The notes beneath the pieces are model-generated. The model was not told the DNA's origin and ran no database searches. It saw only the letters and a list, made by a program, of their open reading frames with translations. A stretch of DNA of 64,000 bases from Rallus limicola. Its lineage: Eukaryota > Chordata > Aves > Gruiformes > Rallidae. The position numbers were made by a program, and so were the translations under genes. This document shows, in pieces, positions 23,517 to 36,499 of this stretch (the stretch's first letter is position 1; the number at the start of each line of letters is the position of its first letter). Where the stretch lies: NCBI GenBank assembly GCA_022605955.1, contig JAKCOZ010000001.1, positions 23,552,146-23,616,145 of the forward strand. Reading direction: 5' to 3'.

Positions 23517-25867
23517 GCCTTGGATATAAGGACTTGGGAATGGTGAATAATTGAGAAACATCCTTGTGAATGGCCAAAGGTAGTTTTTCTGCTTTAGATT
23601 CTTTCTTGCTCTCTGTGTCTTGGAGACATGAAGCTTTTTGATATCAGAAATTAATTTTCTGCTTCCAGACTGCAATATGTAGTTGTAATTGTCTCAGTTC
23701 TGCACATTTGTCTTATCCAGGCATAAGGAACCTCCCTGTTGCGGCTTCACTTCTTTCCTAACCAATATAAGAGTTTTTTGCAGCTCTTTGCTATGTATCC
23801 ACATTAGATCACAGCAACAACGTAAGCAAACATAAGCAGGTGACTATGGGCTTCTTTTGGGCACACAGCAAGAAAGTTTTTTCTACCCAAGTGGAGAGAA
23901 GCTCACTTAGATTCTGAATCCACAGCATTTAGTCAACACTTGATGGATTGTTTCACGAGGAGGGGAGATTGGATGCTACAAATTCAGTTTATTCTCTGGT
24001 GGCTGGTCACAGGCAATGCATGCTGCATCTTCTTCTGCTAAATACAGAAGAGCTTCTTAACTGCAGGGGGTAAGTTTTTGCTCAAGGTTGCCAGGTTTGC
24101 CATCACTGGGAGAATTGCTCAAGGCCTTTCCAAGTCAGATAATCTCTAGTAACTCTACCTGCAGTTATTTGGCGGGGGAGGAAGGGGATAGCTCTCACTG
24201 TGTGACTGATTGCCTTCACAAATTGTCTTTGCTGTTTCTAAATATCTCACATCAGAAATAGGCTTAACTGCACCTCCTGTTTAATGTGAGAGATCTATGA
24301 GCCTGCTGAACCCAAGATAGATGTGGGAGTCACTATGAGCAACCTCCCACAAGAAGGCTTTAGGAGATATAGAAAGCTGTCTGGATCCCAAAGCTGCAGT
24401 TTGACAATGTGCAGACTTTCATGACAAACTTATCTGCTTATTAAAACACACGCTGAATTTCTATTGCTGTGAAATATAAACCTAGACTAATTTAGGTTGT
24501 GGGTCTATCTGGTCCAACTCCACACTTAAACAAGGGTCAGCTTCAAAGTTAGGTCAGGGTGCTCAGGATCAGATCCTTGTGTTTAGGACCCCTGTGTAAG
24601 TCTTACCAGGGTCTTCCTTGGGTTTATTTAAAAACAGAAAGACAAAATAAAAGTACTTGCTGTAAGGAACTGGGAGCATGAATAGAGAAATGGACTGTTA
24701 CTGCCCCCACCATGACAATCTGAGGCACCGCAAAATTGTGTGTGACTTGTGGAGTTGATTGAACACACCACAACCAGCTGAAGAGAGGTTCAGTTCACTT
24801 ACTCAAAGGCACCCAGGGAAAAAAAAAAATGGAGCACCCACTTCTAGAAAAAAGAACAGAGCTGCAAGTCCCCTGACTCCCACTACATTAACTGGCAAAT
24901 TTCATTGCACTATGTACCTGCTATTGAGTTTTCTGGTTTCTGCAGTCCTTCTTGTTCTGAGGGTTTTTTTCGTGAACTTATGCACTTGGCTTTGAGTTGT
25001 TGGGATTTTTTTGTCCCCTGAAGCTAAACGTTGCATCCCTATTGTGCAGAAAATAAGAAACAGATTTGTTCTTCTCCAATGTGTTGGGCCTTTAAATGGA
25101 AACTGGGAGGAGAAGGAGGGGACAGCCTGCAGCTCTGCCACATTCTTTCCATTGATACACATGACACCAGGCAAAAGTCTGATTCTGAACTCCTAAAACA
25201 ATAGATACGGAAATGATTTTTCTCTTTTGCTTTATTTCTGTCCCTTTTGAAGCAAGCATAGTGTTGAAAAGCACTACAGACTCTGGTCCAGGACTCATGT
25301 CCTCTGTTAGTCCATAGAATAAGACAGAGTTGCTTATCCCACAAGTTCAAATACCAGTGTAATGGCCAACAACAACAACATAATGATTTTATCTCAGTGT
25401 GAACTAAGCATAACAGTTCAAAAATGATCTGTTCCAGGGTAAAGCTGCGTTCATGGTTAAATGTGGCCAGGGAGAAGAAGTGTGCTAGAATGGAAGAATT
25501 AAATGCAATTTCCAGGAAAGGAGGTAAGTAATTCCTCATCTTCCTGCAACAAGGGTATTAGTTGTAGGTTCCTGTGCAGATGTCCTGCTGCAGATACAGT
25601 TCAGCAATCTGACTCAGGCCTGAACCACCACTGTTTTTCAGTTATTTTCTTGTCATCATTTTCTTGCAGAATCATGAAATAAAGGAGTCTAATGAGGTCT
25701 GGTGCAGCCACAAAAGAGCAAGCTGTGCTACTGCTGTTTGTTGTGGGATGGGAGTGGGCATAAAGCGTAGCCTGAAACTGGTAGCAGGCAGTGTGCAGCT
25801 CAAGCACAGCACATACACAGAAGCAAGCTAGCATCCAGAGGACTGAACTTAGATTCAGCATCTATTT
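23517..25867. other. Intergenic with a degraded CR1-like patch
   Basis: No gene is recognised. A weak antisense CR1-like patch lies at about 24505-24585. A 166-codon open frame on the minus strand (25039-25539) is the longest in the spacer outside the CpG island. It is Cys/Leu/Phe-rich without any recognised domain, and I treat it as chance. A strong donor-like site (GAG|gtaagtaa) occurs at 25522/25523 on the + strand with no coding exon before it. Confidence 0.5.
24505..24585 (-). mobile_element. Degraded CR1 fragment (probable), - orientation
   Basis: The wording tctggtccaactcc, then aaacaagggtcagctt, then tcagggtgctcaggatc resembles the reverse complement of the CR1 3' region, where antisense copies read ctagtccaac..., then agcagggtca..., then aggttgctcagg. 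It is short and diverged, so the call is tentative. Confidence 0.5.
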
Positions 25868-26920
25868 CATAGAATCACAGAGTTGTTTGGGTTGGAAGGA
25901 ATGTCAAAGATCATCTAGTTCCAACTGCCTGCCATGGACAGGGATACCCTTCACTAGACCAGGTTGTCCAAAGCCCCATCCAGCCTGGCCTTGAACACTG
26001 CCAGGGAGGGGGCAGCCACAGCTTCTCTGGGAAACTTGTGCCAGGGTCTCACCAACCTCAGTGAACAATTTTTTTCTGAATTTCTAATCTAAATCTCCCC
26101 TCTTTTAGCTTAAAGCCATTACCCTTTGTCCTATCTCTACAATCCCTGATAAACAGTCCCTCTCCAGCTTTCCTGTAGGCCCCTTTGTGTACTGGAAAGC
26201 TGCAATAAAAGTCTCCCCAGAGCCTTCTTTCTCTGGGCTGAACAAACCCAATTCTTGCAGACTGTCTTCCTAGGTGCTCCATCCTTCTGAACATCTTTGA
26301 GGCTCTCCTCTGGACTCACTCCAACAGTCCTTATGTTTAGGGCCCCAAAGCTGGACACAGTACTCTAGGGGGGATCTTGAAAGCTCAGCAGAGGGGGCAG
26401 AATCACCTCCCTTGACCTGCTGGTCATGTTTCTTTTGATGCAGCCCCAGGCATGGTTTACTTTATGGGCCTAAAGCATTCATTGTTGGGTACACATTGAG
26501 CTTTTCATCAATCAAATGAATCCCAAATCCTTCTCCTCAGGGTTGCTTTCAATCTATTCTCCACTCAGCCTGTATTTGTGCTTGGGACTGCTCTGATCCA
26601 TGTGCCAGACCTTGCATGTGGATTTGTTGAAATTTGAGGTTCACATGGGCTCACCTCTCAAGCCTGTCAAGGTCCCTCTGGATGATATCCCTTCTCTCCA
26701 GGGTGTTGACTGCACTACAGAGCTTGTGTTGTCAGCAAACTTTCTGGGAATGCATTCAATCCCACTGTCCTTTTCACCAACAAAGACATGAAACAGTACT
26801 GATCCTGACGCCCAAGGAATGTCACTGATTTCCACTAGGACATCAAGCCATTGCCTGCAACTCTTTGAGTCACCATCCAGTCAATTTCTTATATACTTAC
26901 TCCTTATTTATCCTTAATTT
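25868..26920 (-). mobile_element. CR1 LINE, about 1.05 kb, - orientation, 5'-truncated
   Basis: It starts with catagaatcacagag, the reverse complement of the CR1 3' terminus. It continues through the standard antisense CR1 blocks: a gggttggaaggaatg segment, a ggccttgaacactgccag segment, an aatccctgataaacagtccc segment, a caaggtccctctggatg segment and a gtgttgtcagcaaac segment. It then fades into AT-rich DNA and an A-run. It is the longest mobile element in the window. The element is broken by indels and stops and encodes no intact reverse transcriptase. It shares subfamily wording with the copy at 46585-47290. Confidence 0.95.
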
Positions 26921-26937
26921 AAAAAAAAAAAAAAAAA
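26921..26937. repeat. A17 run at the 5' end of the antisense CR1
   Basis: Seventeen uninterrupted A on the + strand sit exactly where the recognisable CR1 body ends. CR1 elements end in an octamer-like repeat rather than poly(A), so this A-run is not a CR1 tail. It is either pre-existing target sequence or part of another element. Confidence 0.8.
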
Positions 26938-28388
26938 TGTAAAAAAGGGTAAATGCTGGATTTAACTTATCTTAAATCATCAATTTTTTCACCAAAAAAA
27001 AGGAAAATAAAATCTCGCTCATCACCACAGAAACAAACCTTGAGGAAACGTGACTATTTTAATCTGTTTCATATGTTAATTGAGCAGTTGCTTTTCAGAG
27101 ATCATGGTACAAAATTTGTCATAAGAGTGGTGGTCAAAAATAACAGTTCAGTCTTGCCCCACATCTTCAGCATTGATGAGATGTAGGAAACAAGACTCCT
27201 TCAAGCTGCAGGACATTTGGTTAATGACTTTTACAGTTATGAATGTTAGAGTTTTCACAATGTTGGTCAAATAATTCTGCACATGGGGAACAGGAAATCA
27301 CTTTCCATTTTCTTTAATTTGTCTTCATTTTTTAGACAGCTTCAGCTTAGCAGTGGTCTGTATTCTGAAATGGTTCCAGATTTGATGCTCTTCCTCTTCT
27401 CATATATCCCAAATAACAAAGCATCTGAATGCTAAAATGGTGGTATTGGCCTTTCTCAAATTCTGTTCAACAATCTTAGCGGGTGAGATTTGAATTTTGA
27501 AAAGCTGTAATCAGAGGACAGTTCGAATCAATAACACTTTTGTGACATCTTGAGCAATAGCTTGATGTTCAGTGAATCTGAGTACCTCTGATCTTGAAGT
27601 TTTCTGAAGTCGAGAAGGTATAAATTTCAATCGATTTACCTGTTGTATTTTGGTTGGGATTTTTCTATGATAACAGTAAACCCAGAAAAATTTGCCTTAA
27701 ACCTCCTTCCTAGATCTTCTGTCAAAGTTCCAGGTATTTTTTCTGACTCACTAACAGAGCTGCCATATTATGCTACTGGGGAAAATTACAGGTGAGAGTA
27801 GGTACCACAGCAAGGAGAGTTTGAATGCATGTCTGCCTACAGTATGATCTGGGTGTGTCTTACAGAATGAGACTGCTATCAGACAGGCTGTGGGGGAAAA
27901 TCCAGCTGTAAGGGTTCATACAAGATTGAATAAAAATGTTATCCCTGTTAATAAACCAGGACTCCGTGAAGGATGACTTTTTCCTGGCCAAATCAGGTAG
28001 TGTATCAGTTTGCAGGGACTTCTCACATCTTCACTTTTCAATTTCAAGAATAAAATGAAACACAAACCCCACACTTGATAAACAAATTAATGAATTACCA
28101 GCACTTCTTTCATCATCAGAACAAAAAGGAGTTAAAATAAAAAAGGGCACTAAATTACACTTGTGATCTGGTCCTATGGCTATGCTTCAAAATTAGGTGT
28201 TTCTCAGGTTTTTGACCAACACTGTAGGAATAATTTAAGACATAAAGGGAGTATCATTTTACAACATTCCAAAGCAACATTTCAGCTGGAAAATGAATGG
28301 TACCTGTAGATGCTAGAATAAAGACAGGCAATTCAACAATCAAAGTGTTCTTCATTTCCTATCCCAGACAGCTGAAACAAAACAGATG

Positions 28389-28390
<2 letters not shown>

Positions 28391-28429
<39 letters not shown>
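28391..28429. repeat. (CA)n microsatellite
   Basis: About 19 uninterrupted AC dinucleotides. It is uninterrupted and therefore likely polymorphic. Confidence 0.97.
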
Positions 28430-28433
<4 letters not shown>

Positions 28434-29633
28434 AAAAAAATATCTAAAATATGTCACTAAAGAAAGAGCTCAGATAGCAACAGTGATACTGGGTCACAGG
28501 CTCCTGTAAATTCCTTGTTCAAAGCTCATGTTTTCCACCTCCTGAAAAAATATGATGGAGGGAACATAAATAGGCAAATTATACCAGAACCATGAGCATT
28601 TTGTTAAATATTGCAAACACTTAATAAAATATCATACCTCCTTTAGGCAGTTAACAGTGGTTCCTACCAGAAATCTCACATTGCTGCTACTTTCAACCCT
28701 TTGCTGATGGTGCAATTTCTAGATATGCATTATTTACGCTGCCCTAACAGGATCTTGTATTAGCATCATTTAGACAAAGAGAAGGATGCGGGTTATTTAA
28801 AGAGGGTGCTGAAGAGGTTGGAGATGCAGAGAGGGAGATGGAGCTCCATGTAACTGGAAAGGTCTACTTTGCAATATCTTAGTGTTTAGCCCAAATAATT
28901 GTAACAGGAATAGTCTTGGGAGGCAAAAACAGTTCTGAAGAACTTGAAACAGAAGTATATGCAATCTCTCCTAGTGTCTAAAAGCAACTTGAGAAAACAA
29001 AAATATTCCTACTGAAGTACAAGTTTGTCTATCCTCTTAGGTTCTGCAAGCCTGTTAATATAATTTCAATAATGGCATACACTAACGAGTATTAGTACTA
29101 AAATTAGGACAAAACGGACCACAGAGCTTAGTTGAGATTGTGTTCCTTTGTTTTAAGCATTGCATATATAATACTAAAAGATCATGAGATCTTCAAAAGG
29201 CATAAAGTTCCTAATGGATCTCAAAAGACAGAAGATGAGAGCCTGTTTTTTATCCATTTCTCAGTAGAAATAATAAACCCAAAGACCAAAAGAGCCATTG
29301 ATTGTGCAGTTACCCTGATTGATCCTTCTCTCTTCAACATAGAACGAAGTATGTTGGATCTGACCTGGCTCCTTTCAGAATCCCCATAATTTCACTCTAA
29401 AAATGAATGGTATATGAAAAAATATTATCAGCAAAAGCTAGAGAGTCTAATATTAGGATTGAGTGATGTCAGAATTTATTCTGCATGGGACAATACCTTC
29501 ACCTGTGTTCTACCCTGTTCAAATTCTTGATGTGAAGAAGTGAAGACTGTGCTACAGGAGAAAACGAAAGACAACATCATGTAATATGAGAGTTCCAAAA
29601 GCTAAAAATGTGAATAAAAGATCTTGGGCTCCA

Positions 29634-29666
29634 AATTTCAAGCACTTAAATTTCAAGCATTTATAT
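29634..29666. repeat. Short imperfect tandem duplication
   Basis: The unit aaatttcaagcactt is followed at once by aaatttcaagcattt: two copies of about 15 bases with a single-base difference. Confidence 0.7.
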
Positions 29667-32007
29667 GTACTATAAATTATAATATGTAAGTTTATGTCAC
29701 AGACTTTAACACATTTTCTGAATACTTTTATTAACTTTGGATTTTTTAACAACCGTTTAACATTTATATTCTGAACCCTTCTCGTAAAAAAGCGGGAGTG
29801 GAAGAACCAGGACATTCTCTCCATTGTTTGCTTGTTCATTTTTTGCTATTGAAAACTGCGTGTCTAATGCAATCACATAATGCTGGGAACTTGGTCTTTA
29901 GGGAAAAACTCATACAATTTAACAAGAAGTGCTAGCATTGCCCACAGTCGCCCCCATACTTTGACATCGTATGAAATCTTTAATGTGAATGTTAAAGTGT
30001 TTTAATGTGTTCATTTTTTTTATTTTATTTTAATAACAACCAGTCCAGGTCTAGGTCTGTGAATGATGATGCCATGTTTTGTTAAAATCCTGAGCGTGAA
30101 AGCCTAGATCAAGCTGACGTTGAAGCCAACAGCATCCCACAGGAATTTCCATCAAAGATGTATTGTGCTTTATGAGAGCCATGCAACTGGCTCAAATCTC
30201 AAGCAAGAAATTGCCAGTAAGTTAAGAACAGATGTACCTAATTTTGTTCTTATGGGGGAAAAAAGTCATGGCCATTACATTAACTAATGAGGCATTGCAC
30301 ATGCGCAGCTATTCGTCTTCCAGTTCCATTTCTAACAACAGACCTTTATGTTAGTTTCTCATTACGTATGTGCCTGTAGATATACATTATACATCTCCTC
30401 AATTTCTCATTTTTGATAGTCATTTCTAAAAATGGTAGCAGGGAAAAGGTACTGCTTTAATACGATTTCACTTTTTATTTTACTGTCTTGTGAAAATAGC
30501 TAGCAAGCTATCATCTGGAAAGATTTGCAACCATATCCATCCTGGGAGTGACCATTTTTAGGGTCTGAATTTTATTATGTCCTACTTTATGGATGAGTTG
30601 CTGTTACTTCAGCAACTGTCAGTCTCAGTGCAGGCTTGTCTTTACTGCAGCAAGTGCTACCAGCTAGAGCGAAGGAAAATAACCCCCGTTAGTATACGCA
30701 TACAGTTATCTACTGTAATCATTGACAGAGTGAGCTGATGAGCTTAAATGTGTGGACTGGGGCTAAGCTGCCCATGTCTTGGAAGAGCCAGCTATAAAGA
30801 AGTCTTGATAATGGTATTTCTGAACATGTTTGATAATTACTTGTCAATATTATATTCTCAGTATTCCTTTTATTGCTGTGATTTCACTAAATTTCATAAT
30901 CAAGGATTTAGCTGTCTGTTCTGCACTTGCACTGATAACATCTCATCATTTGATTGCACATGAGAAAAACTTGTCAAAACCACTTATATTTGTCTTTGAA
31001 CGTGAAGTTTAGCAGCATTATAATTACACAGGTGAACCTTTTACAAGTTGACAAACAAATCATTTTAAAGGGTAAGAGAACATTTTGATAAGTGGAATTT
31101 CTTCTTTGTTCATAAATTCAGCTCAGAGTTTTGCTGGTTGCATCATACTGAGGATGCAGAGAGTGTCCTAATGGTTGCTCCCCACAACAGCAGTAATTCA
31201 TTCTTAAGGGAATATATTAAGAAATATTTCTTTAATTACACAGCATCATTAGAACGAAAGGTACCGGTTACGTATTTCAAAATGTGGTTACCATAGTTTT
31301 ACTTTCAACTGAGAAATGCTTGTGTGTTACGATTCATCTCGTAGGCAAACGATCAGAATGCTTTTCATTCTTGTCACTTGACCACTATGCAGTTAGTGCC
31401 TCAAATCTGTTATTGCTGGCTTGTCACTGGGCATAAAACGGACAGTTTATGTTCAGTGCCTAGGGGAAAGCTATTTAGTACCATATCTGATACTAGCTCA
31501 CTGTCTTAACGAAGTATCAAGGACTGATCTGGTGGGGTTATAAATACTACCTTCTCTACTTCTAAAACCAGTCGTCTTATGGAGTAGTTAGGCATGTGAG
31601 TATAGTGCCATGGGCAAAAATAGGTATTAGCAAATCTAGTTTTTCCTGTGAGAAATTCGTGTTCTCTATGTTCAGTAATTTTCTGCCGCAAGTTTGAAAC
31701 CAAATCAAAATGTCAATTGCACTAGTTCTGTTTCAATGGAAGAACATTTTGTTTCTGCATTTCGCTTTGATTTTTACCCAAAAATAGTTAGTGAGGAAAA
31801 AAACCCAAGGAAACAAACAAATCCCAGGGCAAAAATGGTAGCTTTAACTCAGCACTTCAAAATAAAATGCCTTTCGTTTTGATCTATACTTTACCTCAAA
31901 CTGTGAAACTTGAGTAAAATGAATATGTTTATTTAAATATATATCTAAAGTGATAGTGTACTCAAAGGATCAACTTTTTTACAATAGATAAATTTTTTTA
32001 TATGTAT

Positions 32008-32008
<1 letters not shown>

Positions 32009-32046
<38 letters not shown>
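32009..32046. repeat. (TA)n microsatellite
   Basis: A CACACA patch leads into about 17 TA dinucleotides. It is intergenic, self-complementary and able to extrude a cruciform. Confidence 0.95.
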
Positions 32047-32052
<6 letters not shown>

Positions 32053-35000
32053 CTTCAAATCCTAGATATGTAGGACTGCCATTCCCAGGGTTGCCAGCCC
32101 AAAAGAAGAAAATTGTGAGAGAAGCATACGAATGGTAGTCTTTTAAATGCTGGGGATCTGGAAAGGCCTGCTATGTCACATTATATTTGTGGATTTCAAA
32201 CTGCAACATGCAGATGTATGCACATGAATAATTTTCAGCACAAGAGCTTTAATCCCCTTGTAGAAAATAGAATCAGTCAAATGTGTAAAGTTACAACATG
32301 TATTCACAGTTTGGTGACTGAAGCTTAAGACCACGTTCTGGGACACTGATTTATTCTCAAATATCTTAAATTTTTAGCATATGTGCATGAAAGAATAACT
32401 CTTCTGGGTTCATGCTCTCCGTTTGCTTTCTTTTGCATACAACTGGGAAATCTGATCTTTTTAATATGATGGATCACATTAATATTAGAGAATGAGGTAT
32501 GAATTATTATTTTTTAATTCCATGGATTTTTTTAGTGTAATTGTAGGATTGATAGTCTCCGTGACAATACGCCTCGCATTGTGTGGACTTGAAAGATAAC
32601 AGTGAGAAGGTGCACAGCTCAGTAGTAGTTGATTTCAATCTTCGATGCATTCACTAAATAATTCAGTATCACTAATGGAAATTTGATCTTAGCACAGGAG
32701 TGGGGATGAGGGGCACTCAGTCGCCAGGATTTGGCAGCTCAATCGCTTGGGAGCAACAATGGAGCAAAAGGTGGAAAAAAAAATAGATCTTTAAACTATT
32801 GTCGAGTTCTCTTCTTTGCTTTCCTGGAATCACGTTACATCTTCCTGGAGCTGCTGTTGCTGATGGCTAGGGAGGGCGAGAAAGAGAAATTGATATTTAC
32901 AGAGTATCTGAAACAAACAAGGCAAGCCCAGCTTGAGCTGACCTTTTAACTGGTACGCAAGGGGTGGTGTTTTCTTTTTGGAAAGTACAGCCTCATCCAC
33001 CTCAGCAGTGGGACTGAAAACAGTGAAGCGCTTCTTTAGGAGCAAATTGCATAAAGTCTTGTCCTCTGACTTTGTAGTCTGAGCTTTAGAGTCAGAATTT
33101 TTCAAGGGCATCTTTAGAAAAATGTGCAAGCTCCTGTTAGAAGCTGATGAGATCCAAGTAGCTGCCTCTTTCAGGTGGCTTGTGAAATGATTACCAGAAA
33201 CTACTGAAAGCCCCAGCTTTAAAGGGAAAATTTGATGTTTGAATCTTTCAAAAGGAAACAAAAACACAACCCAACATTAAACTCATTGAGAGGAAATTTA
33301 TTATGGGTGGCTTTCTACCTTTTGGCACAAACTGTGTCTAATGCTGGGAGCTTCTTCCCCCCAAATTCCTTGAATATTCACTGATTGAATTGGGATTCTA
33401 ACTGGGATCTAATACTTCCAGGTTGTTTATGATAACATTTGTGTTTAGTGGTATCAACTGGAAGTCCTTTTTAAACTTCTTCTGGCCCTAACCCTCACTT
33501 TTACATTAAAAAAAAAAAATCAGCCCCATCTCCCTCTTTTATTAGGTTGACAGTCTTTGGTTTGGATAGTAAAGAGGATACATGAAAGCAGAAATTGGAC
33601 TTCTACAGCTGCCAGTCCATTCCTCACCTCCAGTTTTGTGATTGGAACGAAAAGCAGTTGTAAACGAATGTCAATATTTTAATGATGTGTATCACTGGTA
33701 TTCTGCAAGCAAATTATCTTTTCTAGGTTATTTGTGTGTCCAGACTAGAATAGCCAAAGACTGTTTTTTCAGTATGGATTTTTCTGTATGTAGCAAGAGA
33801 TGTTGCTTAGGTTGTAGTTCCAGAGACCATATAGGAAATAAAGCATTGGCTGAAAAAGTCAGGAGAGATAAAACAGCAGAGAAGTTCTTGAGATAAGCCT
33901 CTCCAACTCCACTATTCTGTTAATAAGGAAAATATCCCTATGGCAAATAAATGGTCATAGTTTTTCTCCTCTTTTCTTCACACTGTCCTGTTCTTCCTGA
34001 CTGGGAACCAGCACAATAGGCACCTTTGAGGCTGTGATTAGTATATAGTTGATGACTTTTTCTTGGCAAAATAAGTTACATTGGTCTTCCCAAGATTGCT
34101 GTACTCACCAGCTCCCTCACCTCTTTGTCTTTACAAGTTCTACCTCAATAGCAAAGATTCAGTCAAGAAATTCAAGTGTTACTCCATTAACATCAAAGGC
34201 GTCAAACACAGCAGGCAATTTTGGGCAAAAAATATCCTTTTGTATTTGTATAGTGTTTATTGCAATGGAAACCTCAGTTAAGCCTCAAGGTGCCATTGAG
34301 ACAGAAGTAATATTAACATTGAAACAGATTTACTTTTTGCCAGTCGAAAACTGAGATACTTTCTTTTTCAGTCATAGCTCCTTCAGACCATAATTTGTCC
34401 TCTGAGCAGCTATATTAACCTCATCTGCAGTTTTATTTAAGACTCGCTGAATCAAAACTGAAGCCATATCACACAAAATTAGTTCCTGTGCATGGAAACT
34501 CAGTTTCAGGAAATTAATTTCTGAGCTACAGAAAACTAGATATGGAGAAAAGCTGGGAGTAAATTTGGTCAAAAGTTGTCTTATAGACAACTTTTTTTTT
34601 TTTATTGCTTCTAAAATTCAGCGGGCATTTAACATCGTACACATCTTTGTGAAAAGCAATTGCTTTCTGCAGAAAGTTTCCATTGTTTTCTGAAAAGCTG
34701 AAAATGTGAAGTTTCCCGTATTCTAGCTGAGACTCAGATTTCTGCAAGGACAGGAAGAAATCTCTTGACCCACTTCGATGCAATCTGTTTTGGTTTCAAT
34801 CAAGGTAAGCTTACAGATCAGCCTTTGCCCTCTCTCCTATTTTCTCTTTGTTACTCCGACATGATTGACCATCTGAAATGTGCCATTGTGGTTGCATGGA
34901 GAACCCCCGAGGGCTTAAAGTGTCAACCACAGCCAGGTGTTTTTTGGTGGAAAGTGTCTTGCTCTAGACGTTCATGGTGCTTGGCACCGTGATGCCAGGG

Positions 35001-36015
35001 TTTCATTGAGAAGCCCTCAGGAAGGTTCAAGCTAGCTATCAAGGATCTGTTCAACGTTGCATAGTCTGAAATGCAAAGACGAAGTGTACTATTGAGTGCT
35101 CTTTCCTACTCGTCCAGCTGCTAGAAAGAATATTCTCTCCATCTCAAGCCACTATTTTACACTGCAAATCAAAGTTGTTGTTTTAAATTACATCACTGTC
35201 ATTAAATCTGCCCGTGGTGCAAATCCTGAACAGCCATGCCAAGACTAAGCACATAAGTGTGATGAAAAGAAGATGCCAAGGTGTGGATGGAAGGGAATAG
35301 TTTACTTTACTAAGAAAGACTCCAGGTGGGTGCAACTGCCCACGCTGGGACTAGCCACACAGTGCTTTTCATTGTCACAGATGGTAGGTGTTAGATGATG
35401 CAATGTGTACGGTGCCAGACAAATTACTTTTTTAGCTCATTCCTCTGGAAACAGGAGAAGAATCTGAACTGGATTTCTGTGCAAACCTGGAGCAGGAGCG
35501 GCAAGCTGCAACCTCAGCAGAGACTCAAGCAGTCAATGGGCTCAGTCTTTCCAATCAAGGCAGAGGCTTGCTCTGGGGATCAGGAATTACACAGAAATTG
35601 CCCGGAGTTTGGAACACGTCCACTTAGTTTTAAATTAAGCTGTGGACTGGGGAACACTCTTATTCAATGGATGTAATGAACCTAAAAGTTGGAATAGCCT
35701 GCTCCTAAATGGAAGCCTTGATATAACTCCAGCAGCCGCTACAACCGTAAGCGTCGAAACGCCGTGAACGAAAGTGGTTCTCATGGCGCTTTCAGCCCAA
35801 GTGGGGATTAAAAGCCGGAGGGTTTTTTGTCGTTTGTTTCCCCCGGCACCAGCGGTTACTTAGCGTCCGACTCTGTCACGGTCTCAGTGGCAAGCTGGAA
35901 GTCAGTGGCGCTCAAGTTAAGGCTCCCCGTACCCTGACAGCCAGAGGCTACCGGGTGAAAGCTGGGCACGTTTGTGCCCGGAAAGGTGGCTGAAGTCCCT
36001 GCGAGTTCCCGCACC

Positions 36016-36120
36016 GGCCGGGGGCACCGTGAGGTGTCCCCCAGCCTTCGGCATCCCACCTCAGCGGCCGGGAGCACCGTGAGGTATCCCCCAGCCCTCA
36101 GCGGCCGGGGGTGCCATAAA
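36016..36120. repeat. Three-copy local tandem repeat inside the CpG island
   Basis: The unit begins ggccgggggcaccgtgaggt at 36016, recurs as ggccgggagcaccgtgaggt at 36066, and recurs in shortened form as ggccgggggtgccat at 36103. Spacings are 50 and 37 bases. The shared core includes caccgtgaggt and tcccccagcc. It sits about 350-450 bases upstream of the TATA box. Confidence 0.85.
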
Positions 36121-36245
36121 GAAGAGAAGGGGAAGTTGCTTGGGCTTAAAATTCCCTTACCGGCCCGCGGGCCAGCCCCGCCGGGCTCTCCCTCGGTGGC
36201 GGGCGCATGGGGAGTTGCCGCCGAGCCCCGTCCGCCGGCGGAGCG

Positions 36246-36284
36246 CCCCGTCCCGCCCCCTCCCCACCCCTCCGCCCCCCTCCC
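36246..36284. promoter_or_regulatory. PTN: C-tract / GC-box cluster, possible G-quadruplex on - strand
   Basis: At least seven runs of three to six C are packed within 39 bases, including GC-box-like ccgcccc cores. Such runs bind Sp/KLF factors, and the G-rich complementary strand fits the spacing rule for a G-quadruplex. It lies about 190-220 bases upstream of the TATA box. Confidence 0.6.
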
Positions 36285-36343
36285 GGCGGCGGGGGCGAGG
36301 CTGCCCCGCGGGTGACCCGCCCGGCGGGCGCGCCCCCACCGCA

Positions 36344-36351
36344 TCACATGA
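36344..36351. promoter_or_regulatory. PTN: M-box motif TCACATGA
   Basis: TCACATGA is the reverse complement of TCATGTGA, the M-box recognised by MITF/TFE basic helix-loop-helix factors. It lies about 120 bases upstream of the TATA box, in a window otherwise nearly devoid of AT-containing motifs. This is a motif match only. Confidence 0.45.
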
Positions 36352-36433
36352 GGGGGCAGCGCGGCCGCTCGCTCTGCCCCGGCGCCCGCCTGCCTCCCTC
36401 CTCTCGTCCGCCTCGCTGCAGCCCGGGCTCAGC

Positions 36434-36440
36434 TGAGTCA
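36434..36440. promoter_or_regulatory. PTN: AP-1 site TGAGTCA (MARE-like context)
   Basis: A perfect AP-1 consensus TGAGTCA within agctgagtcaaag lies 29 bases upstream of the TATA box. The preceding GC gives half of a Maf recognition element (GCTGAGTCA). Position next to a TATA box is typical of an active proximal element. Confidence 0.6.
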
Positions 36441-36468
36441 AAGCGCGGATCAGGTTCCCTGCCTCCAG

Positions 36469-36476
36469 TATAAAAA
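36469..36476 (+). promoter_or_regulatory. PTN: TATA box (TATAAAAA) of the predicted PTN promoter
   Basis: TATAAAAA stands alone in GC-rich DNA and predicts transcription starting about 25-31 bases downstream, near 36500, in the + direction. A splice donor follows at 36668, so motif, distance and strand agree. Confidence 0.75.
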
Positions 36477-36499
36477 TCTCTGCGAGAAATCTCCGGCGG

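Larger units (their letters stand above)
26940..35732. other. Intergenic, upstream of the CpG island, no gene recognised
   Basis: This AT-rich spacer contains a CA microsatellite (28391-28429), a TA microsatellite (about 32009-32046) and short open frames. The longest is 145 codons on the minus strand at 32830-33267 and is unrecognised. Some repeat-free stretches such as 30070-30190 look like candidate conserved non-coding DNA, but the sequence alone cannot show conservation. Confidence 0.55.

Noticed and set aside
25039..25539. 166-codon minus-strand frame, the longest outside the CpG island
   Set aside because: It has no recognisable domain, signal peptide or nearby splice structure, and its Cys/Leu/Phe-rich composition matches AT-rich non-coding DNA.
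26953..27186. 77-codon Lys/Arg-rich plus-strand frame next to the CR1 and A-run
   Set aside because: Basic residues come from A-rich codons; no family match and no start or splice context.
32830..33267. 145-codon minus-strand frame
   Set aside because: No recognised family, and no promoter or splice context. A decayed pseudogene cannot be excluded, but nothing supports one.
34750..34803. Possible exon ending at a gtaagc donor (34803/34804)
   Set aside because: The upstream acceptor is weak and the segment falls in intergenic DNA on the wrong side of the promoter, with no partner exon.
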